Assembly (NCBI GenBank): GCA_036365455.1
Contig: JAWQUS010000032.1
Span: forward strand, 16,872,001-16,936,000
DNA: 64,000 nucleotides
Direction of reading: 5' to 3'
Origin: Macrosoma leucophasiata
Taxonomy: Eukaryota; Arthropoda; Insecta; Lepidoptera; Hedylidae
Both the position numbers and the translations under genes were made by a program. A model generated the notes under the pieces. That model was given only the letters and a program-made list of their open reading frames with translations. It made no database searches and was not told the origin of the DNA. This document shows, piece by piece, positions 20,619-31,800 of this stretch (position 1 is the stretch's first letter; each line of letters opens with the position of its first letter).

Positions 20619-23350
20619 GTCCTTGGCTGCCTTGGGTTTCGTGATGATTTAATAGTTCTACCAATAAAGATATGCGAATATAGGCTTCGAAACATATTCG
20701 AGTCAGTCAATCTTTCAATTCTGCCTTCTGGTCCAACTCATCATAATCTCAACACTTCTGACACTTTGCTTGACTTGATTGTTACGTCTTCTCTTAATCG
20801 CGTAATTAAACACGGTCAAATACCGGCCCCTGGTTTTTCTCTTCTTGATCTTGTTTATTTGGCGTATAAACTTAAATTACCTAAACCTAAGCCAGAAATA
20901 GTCTGGCTGCGGAATTTTAGCAGTATTAATTACGACTGCTTAAGAGCTGATGCTGCTCGCTTGGACTTCTTACCGGTTTATGATGCGTTGTCGGTTGATG
21001 AAAAACTTTCACACTTCAATTCTCATGTTCTGAAACTGTACGACGCACATGCACCGGTGAGGGCAGTCAGGTTGAAGCGGCCGCCTGCATCCTGGATAAC
21101 AGCGGGTGTTCGCATGGCGATGAGGCGTCGAGATAGAACTTTCCGGGTCTTTAAGCGTGACAGGTGCGATGATAACTGGTGTTTGTATAAGGCTGCTAGA
21201 AACCGGTGTAACCAAATGGTAAGAGCAGCCAAACGTCGATACTTTTTTGATAAAGTTGCAGATTCCTCTACAACAGAAATATGGAAATTTCTGAACTCTC
21301 TAGGTTTCGGCAAAGCTGCCAAGCCTGTGGACACTAACCTTTTTTCTCCCAATACTTTAAATTCTTATTTTTCTCATGTCTTTCCCCTTAACTCTTCTAT
21401 AAAAATAAGTACTCTGTCGGATATTTCTCTCTTAACTCAAACTTACACAGACTCTTTTAAATTTTCTAAAATCGATGTAGAGGACACCCTAAAAATTATT
21501 AACTCCATAAAATCCAATGCGATAGGCAGTGATGACATAAGTCGAATGATGATTATGCCTATACTCCAGTTCATTGTTCGCCCTTTAACTCATATCATTA
21601 ATTATTCTTTAGAGTCGGGGGTCTTCCCTTTGATGTGGCAAAAAGCTTTTGTGGTCCCACTTCCAAAAGTTAATAACCCCCGCGAATTAAAGGAGTATAG
21701 GCCTATTTCAATACTACCGTTTCTCTCAAAAACCCTCGAAGCTGTTGTCCATAAACAGGTGTCATCTTACGTGCATGCAAACAATTTAATATCTTCGTTT
21801 CAATCCGGTTTTCGACCTGGGCACAGTACCACCACTGCACTTCTTAAGGTTACAGAGGATATTAGGACTGGCATGGAGGATAAAATGGTCACTATTTTGG
21901 TACTTATAGATTTCTCAAACGCATTTAATATGGTATACCATGATATCCTCCTTGCTATTTTGAAACACTTTAATTTTGTCCCTGTAGTGGTTGAATGGTT
22001 TTCCTCTTACCTTAAAGATAGACAGCAAGCGGTTAGGGCCAATGGGGTGTTTTCTAATTGGTGTTATCTAAGTGCGGGTGTTCCCCAGGGCGGTATTCTG
22101 TCACCCTTATTATTTTCGTTGTTCATTAACATTCTTTCGACTATTTTGGACTGCTCTTACCATTTCTACGCTGATGACTTGCAACTATATTGTCAATCGA
22201 GTGTAGTAAATATTGATAGTGCTGTTCATAGGATTAACAGTAACCTTCATAAAATTAGTTCTTGGTCACACAAATATGGCATCCAAGTTAATCCTAATAA
22301 GTGCCAAGCCATTATAGTTGGTAGTTCACGCCAACTAGGGAAATTAAATTATAGTACCATCGCGCCTGTCCTGTTTGAAAACCAAATAATTTTACTTTCT
22401 ACAGCTGTTAAAGATTTGGGTTTACATATTGATTCAACGCTAAGTTGGAGAGTACAGATCAGCGAGGTAAGTCGAGCCGTTTATGCCGCATTACATTCTC
22501 TGAACCGACTTAGAAATTTTCTGCCCATTGATACTAAGATTCGTCTTGTTCAGGCCCTCATTTTCCCCATTATTGATTATGCTGATGTGTGTTATTTGGA
22601 TCTGAATGAGACCTTTCTAGACAAACTTGATAGATTAATAAATAATGCAATCCGCTTCATCTTTTGTCTTCGTAAGTTTGATCATGTCTCTTTATTTCGA
22701 TCAAAACTAAATTGGCTCCCAGTTCGACAACGAAGACAAACACGGCTTCTTTCTCAACTCTTTTCTATTCTTTCAGATCCTTGTACTCCTTCTTATTTAA
22801 AGTGTAAATTTCAACATCTTTCATCTTCACACTCACTACAATTACGCTCTAGTGATTCTAACATCCTTTCCATCCCTCTTCATCATTCCGGCTTTATATC
22901 CAGCTCATTTGGCATTCAAGTAGTACGTTTGTGGAATGCTCTTCCGGAGGATATACGTCGACTCACTTCAAAGGCTGCTTTCAAAAAAAGAGTCAAAGCA
23001 TACTTTCAAAAATAGTAAGTATCAGCAAAATCATCATCTATTATAAGCATATGTATATATCTTTAACGATATATTTATGTACTATAATTTCATGATTTTA
23101 GTATTATATTTATATTCATAAAATTCAGAATATTATCTAGATATGTATTTAAGTATATTTCATTATAATATGTACGTACTGTTGAGTGTATGTATTAAGT
23201 CATTTTTTTTTTTCCTAATTATTCATTAATGCCGCCAACCAATCTTTCTACACTACCAATGGTTGACTGGTAGAGAGCGCTTTTAGCGTTAAGTCCGCCA
23301 TTTGCTCAAATATTATGTATTTTGTGGCAATAAAGATTAAATAAATAAAT
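20619..23350 (+). mobile_element. 5'-truncated non-LTR retrotransposon (LINE) with 3' UTR and (AAAT)n tail
   Basis: The coding frame is open from 20619. The stop is at 23013-23015. A ~330-bp 3' UTR follows, with the word GGTTGACTGGTAGAGAGCGC, then AATAAAGATTAAATAAATAAAT. The same 3' UTR recurs as short copies at 28503-28612 and 46310-46425, so this is a multicopy family. Most of the endonuclease and any ORF1 are missing. Confidence 0.85.
20766..23015 (+). pseudogene. LINE reverse transcriptase ORF2 (partial, jockey-superfamily like)
   Basis: About 750 residues, 5'-truncated and with no natural start; TTG at 20766 is only a convention, and the frame is open back to 20619. Residues 1-40 are the C-terminal end of an AP-type endonuclease (LDLIVTS ... 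HGQIPAPG). Where an S-D/H-H active-site motif is expected it reads GFSLLD, so the catalytic His is absent. The RT spans ~280-550, with IDFSNAF (Asp ~382), GVPQGGILSP (~438-447) and YADD (~468-471). A thumb and C-terminal region end in VVRLWNALPEDIRR. The RT core looks intact, but without the endonuclease and 5' region the copy cannot move itself. Confidence 0.85.
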
Positions 23351-23521
23351 AAATAAATATAGCAGGATGGACATGCTCAATCATTTTTACATCATCTGTC
23401 GTAATATATTCTTAACGCAGAGGTATCAATATCATAACATAACATCTGATTGACATCAGAGCGGAAAGTCTGTATGGTATACTACGAGTATATTGACTAA
23501 TGGGTAAAATTATCAAGAGTA

Positions 23522-23705
23522 TTTTTTTTTTTTTTTTAATGTTATAAAAGTGGCAAACAAGCGTGCAGTTCACATTGATGTTAAGTGATGACTGCAGCCT
23601 ATAGACACCCACACAATGACCAGAGGTCAAAATGCAAATGCGCTGCCACTCCTGAGGCATTAGGTGTTATGCCTCTGTGCCGGAAATTACAGAGCCGTAA
23701 TAATT
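23522..23705 (-). repeat. Family A repeat, 3' two-thirds
   Basis: Poly-T start, GCGTGCAGTTCACATTGATG, ends after GGAAATTACAGAGCCGTA. The 5' third is absent. Confidence 0.75.
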
Positions 23706-25202
23706 ATTGACATAGTTCCTAAACGTACCTAAATACAAAACGATAAATGTGACTTAACGTCTGACGACGTAAGTACAGGTACAGTAAATCGATATAATTA
23801 CAATACATTTATTACAATACTGTTGCTCGCATGTAGGTCGCTTTTCGCGTGACCTGTGGAAACTCATCAAATCATCCCATGGCATCTCACAGAAACATTT
23901 TTTCGGAATAAAAACTATCCTTGTCTGTTGTGTTAATCCAAGTTACCCTCTATGTGTGTGCCAAATTTCATGAAAATCTGTTCAACCATTTTTGCGTACA
24001 TACAAACATACAAACTTTGGCATTTATAATATTAGTATGAAGTATGAATAGTATGATTATAACTACATACATTACTAGTAGGTAAGAACAAATAAGTGCG
24101 TAAGGGTTCAGTATTGTTCGGGGTTTGACTATCTGTTAATAATTGACCAATTGATGTCAAAAGGACCCTATAGGTAAATTACTGACCCAAACATGTACGA
24201 GTACGAAATAAATGAATTTTTAAGCAAGGAGACCACTTTTGGGAGATAAATTAGAAAAAAATTAGGTAAATTAGAATAACATACATTTCAAATCTTTCAA
24301 AAATGGAATATTATAATAATATGAGTACATTACATAGATGACGAAAGTGACGATACGCATAAGCAGGTTTTTCCGCAAGCAAAGAATTATGTTTACAAAT
24401 TATAAGGAAGTTGCTAACTAAGCGTTAAGTTAAATGTTCAAATAAGACACGTTCTTGGAAGTTTTATAGTGACTATGATGGAATGCGAACAATAGGTATG
24501 TTTTAGAGGAAAACATAATAATGTTACATTTTCATAGATATATTGCTTAAAGGGTAAATAAATACTACAATTTTACCATTTTAAGTTCTATGTAAGATGA
24601 GATAAATTGATATAAAACTTGGCAATTAATATGATATTATAGATGAGTACCTATGCAATATATTATTACGCAGTTAGCCAGTGTCCCGGTCTTAAAAAAA
24701 AATCACAGACAACTAAGTAGATTTGTTTAAAGAAAATAAATCTATTTCGCATAGACAAAATAAGACGGTAAATGATAAGAAAGACAAACTAAAAACTAAA
24801 AATGCTTGTTTGCCACTTCCATTACATAAAAAAAAATGCAATGTCAATTTATTTTTAAATTTTAGGACTATTGCGTCTTGAACCCTGATTTCGAGACAAG
24901 TTCGATACGCCAATGTTATTCGTCTGATCGATTTTTTTAACATTAAAAAATTGCGAGCTTTGTGAGGTTGTAAGATGAATGGCAAATGTATTTAGATTAG
25001 TTTATAAAGAACCATCTTCAATCGACTACGTAATGTTGGACCGTAATTTATCTAAACGGTTCTGAAACGAAGTTCGAGGCTGTAACAACACTACCGAGTT
25101 CCGTTAAAATAGGTGCCTATTCATGTGCGTCCCCATAATTAAGGACCTCAAACCCATATGACTTAGGCCTCACAGGAGTCACAAGTGGTTACATATATAG
25201 AT
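23706..25202. other. AT-rich intergenic DNA with weak Helitron-like remnant
   Basis: 23940-24045 carries wording common in butterfly Helitrons (CCAAATTTCATGAAAATC... and TTATAATATTAGTATGAAG). 24808-24836 is a scrap of a family A 3' end. No gene recognised. Confidence 0.4.
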
Positions 25203-25375
25203 CTTTTTGTAATGAAGGTGGCAACGAAAAACAAGCATACAATATATATGGATGGTACCTGAAAACTCCAACCTATAGACAACTACACAAAAACTGGCGG
25301 TCGAAATGCAGAGTTGCTACCCCTGCGCCCTAAATTGTATTGCCTGTGCGATAGCTGTTATTATAGGGCCATAAC
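25203..25375 (-). repeat. Family A variant, interrupted by a D-type MITE
   Basis: Diverged family A sequence (CAACCTATAGACAACTACAC...) that stops at the D element. Confidence 0.55.
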
Positions 25376-25600
25376 CAGAGAATATGTAATAATACTACGT
25401 ACCTATAGAATGGACACTTTGACGTCCCGCCCGATTTCCCCGCATCACCCAACCTCCTCCCCTCACATGGGCGACGGTTGGTGTTTTCTACGTGCTACGC
25501 ACACATGGGCACGTGTAAATACACGTCACTGATTGATGTCTGTGTAATAGAGACCAAATTAAGCGTTTGTATGGAATTTTGGCGGAGTGTCCGCGGTGTG
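25376..25600 (+). mobile_element. D-type MITE, copy 1 (CAGAG...GTGTG, 7-bp duplication)
   Basis: 225 bp from CAGAGAATATGTAATAA to GTCCGCGGTGTG. Flanks CCATAAC and CCATTAC agree at 6 of 7 bases. Other copies: 29857-30065, 50096-50280, 55770-55986. It contains TGGGCGACGGTTGG and CACGTCACTGATTG. Confidence 0.7.
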
Positions 25601-25735
25601 CCATTACAACTATTACCGTAAAATCGGATCACGATAAAATGGCGCCAAATGTTACAACTTCAGCACGAAGTGTAACATTTGCCGCCATAAGATTAGGTGA
25701 TGCGGTGGAACCACTGCCCTCAAACTCCGAACAAT

Positions 25736-26024
25736 TTTTTTTTTCTGTAATGTAAGTGGCAAACAAGCGTGCAGTTCACACTGATGTTAAGTGATGTCTG
25801 CAGCCTATAGACACCCACACAATGACCAGAGGTCAAAATGCAAATGCGCTGCCACTCCTGAGGCATTAGGTGTTATGCCTCTGTGCCGGAAATTACAGAG
25901 CCGTACATTACCACCTGACCGAAACACGATAGTGCTGAACACTACCATTTAACGGCAAGTATATTAGGTAATGCGGTGGTGCCTACGCCGCCGAGCTCCG
26001 TGCCTGGAGCTCTACCACCAGTAA
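25736..26024 (-). repeat. Family A repeat, full length
   Basis: From poly-T at 25736 to the 5' end ACTGGTGGTAGAGCTCC (minus strand). Contains all family landmarks. Confidence 0.85.
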
Positions 26025-26278
26025 AAACAACAACATGGAACTCTTTCACCCATTTGGTCCACTAGATTTTATGTGGAGCTCTGTAACTGGCAGTACCTAT
26101 TCACTTTGTTCTTATACCGAGCCGAGAGCTTACGTGCTTCATTCGTTCTTTTATAAATCCACCTACATAGGATCATTACCTGATATTTGCATGCTTTATG
26201 GTAGAATTTGGATGGCTACTTGTATTTATTATGTAAGATCTTAATAAAAATAAATAATCGAACAGAATTATAATATTA
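26025..26278. other. Unassigned; possible LINE 3' UTR fragment
   Basis: An open frame of 69 codons has no recognisable match. 26187-26205 (TTTGCATGCTTTATGGTAG) resembles wording seen in lepidopteran LINE 3' regions. Not called as a gene. Confidence 0.25.
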
Positions 26279-26462
26279 CTAGCGGCCCGCCCCGGCTTCG
26301 CCCGCGCTGCTCTGCTCCTATTAGTCATAGCGTAATGTAAGCTATCCTATCTCTCAAGTTGGATCGAACTGCACACGGTGTGCGAATTTTATTACAATCG
26401 GTTAAGTGGTTTAGGAGTCCATTGAGGACAAACATTGTGACACGAGATTTATATATATTAAG
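26279..26462 (-). mobile_element. Non-autonomous Helitron-like element
   Basis: Starts CTAGCGGCCCGCCCCGG and ends near TTATATATATTAAGATG. Same family as 38992-39180 (nearly identical) and, reversed, 35430-35620. Confidence 0.7.
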
Positions 26463-28010
26463 ATGTACCTTGTAGTACTTGCACATAAAAATAAATTATC
26501 GATAAAAGTAAGTACCAAATTTTTGTGTCACGTCCCTAAAATAGGGGACTTCTAATTTTTCAGTCGCTCGCCTTAGGTACTTAATTAGCGAGCCATGAAG
26601 AAATACTACCTACTACAAGGCAATAACTATAATAATGTAGATAGCATTTCTCATAAATTATTAGAGGCGTATTATTTTAATAGGTATGTCTTTCAGTTTA
26701 ACTTACGGACACAATTTTCGAGTTCACTGACAAACACACTTTCACAGACCCAGTTATTTTCACGAGACCTGAGCTCGTGTCGTATTTGCGATAAATAAAT
26801 AAAAAAATATTTCCTCCGTCCCGTACAGAAAGACATTGACTGAATTGAGTTCACATTTCTCATTGTCATTTGCTATTTTTGAAGGTTGAATGAATACCTA
26901 CCACAATACTCACAACAGCTGATCGATGTGTAACAAAAATTAAAGAGTTTTCTACTATTTTTTCAGTTATATTATTTAGTTAATTTGAACGATTGCAAAA
27001 ACTGTGTCTGCAAAATTATCGGTAAAAAATAAATGGAATATTAAATATTTTCCCGTATCCGATTTCAGTAATTGCGATAACAGACGCGAAATTAATATAT
27101 AATTAAAATATTGAAGAACTACCATTACAATCTTTTTCTTCAGAAGCTTAGCAACATTAATCTACTAAATACTAAATGCTTGTCAAATGTCACGAGTATC
27201 AGTAGCTTGTTATCACCAACGTTGCCAGACTTGCAATTTTAATAGCATTTTGCGTTACTTTTAATCTTATTATGATACTTTTATAATACATAACTCAAAA
27301 TGTTACTTTATTGTTATAAGTACTTGTGAAATAGAAACTTTCACATTTTCATATCGTTTTTGTTGTAGGTATAATAAAAGCTTAACGTACTAACAGAGCT
27401 ACAGTTACTTTAATTATTTTTCTTTCTTAAAGTGTGGCATATAATGCTAGTAATGCCGTAAAAATAAAAAAAGTAGGTAATATTTACAAAAAACTACATA
27501 AGATACACAATTTTTTGTCACGGTCTGAAGCATTAATCTTAATTTGTACTTGATATGATATAATGCATCCGGCAAATATTAATACTGCTGTTGATATAAT
27601 CGAGGCTAAAACAGTATAATTTTTTTTTTCCTGTAAATGTTACCTTTTGAGCTGTTGTATGTTGTATTTGAAAATCTAGTACTGGCAACACTGGTCAACA
27701 TGTCAATATTGACAATGTCAAATTTGTTCTAATTTCTGAGTAGATTTTTTGTGAAAATGTCTTTATTTAAATTAAAAATTCTTGTGTAACCAAAAACTTA
27801 TTGAAACCCAAATTAGTGTACATATTTAGTATTGATATTTAATCAAACAATGTACATTTTATTATAATTTCTGTGGAGCGGATAAAATTCTCACCTGTTA
27901 TCTAATAATTTTGGAAGACAAACTAGAAAATAATGGTAAAATGACCAATACAATGTTTTTTACGTAATAATATTACTAAATTCTGATTAAATAAGAAGGT
28001 TAAAAGGAAA
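26463..28010. other. Upstream region of MTFP1, AT-rich
   Basis: No other gene seen. The MTFP1 promoter and 5' UTR should lie in the right part; no TATA box or initiator can be named with confidence. 27690-27727 has a local cluster of TGTCAATATTGACA words. Confidence 0.4.
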
Positions 28011-28065
28011 ATGCCGGACGATAGTGAAAAAGATTTATTCCGAGATTCATGGGTTCGATATTTGG
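28011..28065 (+). CDS. MTFP1: MTFP1 exon 1
   Basis: ATG preceded by GGAAA; encodes residues 1-18 plus the first base of Gly19. Donor GTAAGT at 28066. Intron 1 holds an E-type MITE, a LINE tail, three family A copies and a D-type MITE. Confidence 0.93.
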
Positions 28066-28808
28066 GTAAGTAATATTTTGAATTGATGAATAGATAATAG
28101 CTAATAGTCTCTCTCATAGGGGAGTAGCTATATGCAGGCTTTCACTGGGTTTCCCCCTCTGTCAGGCTCTGTCAAAGTACAAGACCAAATGGTCCTATGC
28201 CTGTCGCCCAGATATTTGAATGTGTGCGTGTAATTGTTTATGTATTTTGTTAAACTCAAGGTGTGAGTTTCGTAGTAATAGATGATTTTTGTAGTGTGAG
28301 TGTGTGTCACATGTATTTTCCACCCTCAAAAAATGACTGACTATTTTGTATCAGTAATAAATGCTATGGCTACTACCCTTCGGTCCGAAGTGACCGGTGG
28401 AGCGAGTTGCTTTATGGTCTCTCCACACCAAGTACCTATCAGGGTAGGCAAAGAGCGCATGGATGGCTCCGGGGGCCGATGAGCATAAAAAAGGAACAAC
28501 TCTCCATTCTTTATTTATTTATTTAAACTTTCTGCACAAACAAAGTACATGAGGCGGACTTAATGCTAGAAAGCATTCTCTACCAGTCAACCTAAGGGTT
28601 GTGTGGAAAACAAAGAATGGTTGTGCATTTGGAAAATCGTCAAGAATAGATAAAAAGCCATAATAGTCATTTTGAAAGTAATTTACAGAGCAATGGGAGT
28701 TATATTATGGAGTTACAGGATAACACAAACTTAATAATGATATAATTAAATAAATACCTACATCAAAAAAAAAAATATTACTTATATATACAATACAAAT
28801 AATATTAT

Positions 28809-28853
<45 letters not shown>

Positions 28854-31800
28854 TGTCTGATTATGAAACCAACGTATGCATACTTTTTTTTACTTTATGC
28901 GGTTGCACACCTAAACCGCTAACCAGTTTGGTTAATAAATAAAATAAATTTTCTACTGGTGGTAGAGTCCCAGTGATGTAGCTGGCGGGCGTAGACACCA
29001 CCGCATTTCCTAATATACTTGCTACTAAATGGTAGTGTGCAGCACTATTGTGTTCGGGTCAGGTGGTAATGTACAGCCCTGTAATTTCTGGCACCGAGGC
29101 ATAAAATCTTAGGCCTCAGGAGTGGTGATGCATCTGCATTTTGACCTTGGTCTTTGTACGGGTGTCTATAGGCTGTAGTCATCACTTAACATCAATGTGA
29201 ACTGCTTGCTTGATTGCCACTTTCATGACATAAAAAATAAATAGACAAAGTTGAAGATATAAGGCTAGGCACTACCATACTCTACCTCTTGCTCTTGTAA
29301 TCTAGTCTTTGGGCATAGATTGATAGTTCTTAGGAGATACAGAAGGTATGAATATTGAGACCTACATTTGGTATCTGAAAGCTAAGAAGGAATAAGTAGA
29401 GTTCAAGTGACGGAGCTTCTGGGCGTAGGCACGACTTAGGTGACCGACCACCGCATTACCTTATATACTTGCTGCTAAATGGTAGTTGAACACTACCATC
29501 ATGCACTATCATGTTTCGGTCAGGTGGTAATGTACAGCCCTGTAATTTCCGGGACAGAGGCATAACACCTTAGGCCTCAGGAGTGGTAATGCATCTGCAT
29601 CTTGACCTTGGTCTTTGTGTTAGTGTCTATAGGCTGCAGTCATCACTTAACATCTATGTGAACTGCATGCTTGTTTGCCACTTCCAATACACCAAAAAAA
29701 AATTTGTAATAAGGTGGTAGTGTTCCAGTGTAGGTGCCCAAGGGTGTAAGCACCACCACATTACCTAATCTATCTACCACCAAAGGGTGAACACGATAGT
29801 GCTGAATACTAGCACTATCGTGTTCCGGTTACATGGTAATGTATGGATGGCCCCGTCACACCGCGGACACTCCGCCAAAATTCCATACAAACGCTTAATT
29901 TGGTTTCTATCCATCAGTGACGTGTATTTACACGCGCACCTGTGTGCGTAGCGCGTACAAAATACCAACCGTCGCCCATAAGAGAGGAAGTGGTTGTGTA
30001 TGTGTTCAAATCGGGCGGGACGTCGTAGTGTCCATTCTATACGTAGTATTATTACATATTCTCTGGCCCCGTAATAAGTGTCACAGAGACATTACAACCT
30101 AGATCTCAGGGATGGCAATACATCTGCATTTTGACCGCTTGTTTTTGGGTGTGCCAAGTCAGTTGATAAGATTGAAGTCAACTATTCTGCCCATCAGGTC
30201 TTCATAATAACGTACTACACTGTTTTGAGTATCTTTAAAGAGACTTTTGTCCAGGTGGACGTCTGTTGGCTAAAGGGATGATGATAGTTTTTTTTTATTT
30301 AATGAATAATGATGTTAAGCGATGACTGCAGCCTATAGTCACCCACACAAAGACCAAGGTCAAAATGCAGATGCGTTACCACTCCTGAGGCCTAAGGTGT
30401 TATGCCTCTGTGCTGGAAATTACAGGGCCGTACAAGTTATAGGCCTGGGCGTCGCCAGGGGGTGGCAGAGGGGGCAGCTGCCCTTCCTAGAGATAAAAAC
30501 AGCACAATTTACAACAAAAACACAATATTCCATACCAACCTGGCCTCCTAGAGCCAAAAAGTCCTATTCTGTCCTTTTCTAAAGTCAAACTGCCCCTCTC
30601 TATATCGTTGGCTGGCGACGCCCTTAGCTATAGAGGCGAAGTGCGTTTTGGGGAACTGGAGCAGTGTTTTAGTGTACCCGGATCCCCCCCCCCCTTTGTG
30701 CACTGAAGTCGGCACCGAGGTGGTTTTGGAGGGTTCCAGTCCCTCATATCCCGACTCTCTCCCCCTAGAGAGCCGGTTGAATGCGAAGACATTTCCACCT
30801 CGTAAAAAGAAATGGTTATAGGTACACAATGTAATAGCTAGTTGGAAATTAAAAAACATACCCCTCGTCCTTAGTGATGTACCGATCGCTGAACAGGTTC
30901 ATGTGTCAGGTTACGCGAACGAGGTGGGCGAGTCGTTCCGCTCTCTGGTGCCGGGGCGGGTGGTGCGCGCCAGCTACGGGCTGGCATTCGGCTACGTCCT
31001 CGCTGATACTGCTGACAAGAGTTGGAAGATGATCAAGGTTTGTTTCATTTTTTTTATGTAATGGGGCCGTTCAAGTATTACTTGAGCACTATGGTGGGGC
31101 GGGGGGGTCTTTGGTCTGATTATTTTGGATGACATGGGGGGGGGGAGTCTAGATGATGATTACGTCATCGGTAGTTATTTACGTTTTTACACGAATGGCA
31201 ACCCTCATATTGTCTTTGCTTGAAAACGAAACGCTTTTTCGGGGATACCCGCAAATAATGCATACGAATTATAACATTATAATTATAATATTTAAAAAAA
31301 CAATACATTCATTGAAAAATGTTTACGTAATGTTTACGGGAGGGGGTATGAGCTTTGCTTACTTTTGCTACTGGAACACGGTAATGCTGAACAATACCAT
31401 TTAGCGGCAAGTATATTAGGTAATGCGGTGGTGCCTACGCCCGCGAGCTCGGTCACTGGAGTTCTACCACCAGTAAAGTTCAGTTTACTCCTAGAAAGAA
31501 AATTGGTTCTAGATAAAAAAGAGGAATATGACAGGTATTGGCCTTCCCTATTATATAGGAGGCAGTCAGCAAGCCGCCGCACAACGCCACCCAAGGCGCA
31601 ACCATCGGCAAGACTAGATAGGAGATCTCTGAACTTCTGTTTATTAAAATTGGAAGGCTTTTGTCTAGCAGTGGACGTTTTTCAACTGGAGTGGTGATGA
31701 TGTTAACTGATATAGAATTATGATTTAATTCAGAGATTCCCAAACTATTTATGCTTGTTAAAAAATAATCAAAGGGGTCGCCTTTCTTTTTTTTCTGGTT

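Noticed and set aside
26035..26244. 69-codon open frame.
   Set aside because: No family match, no codon bias, lies between repeats.
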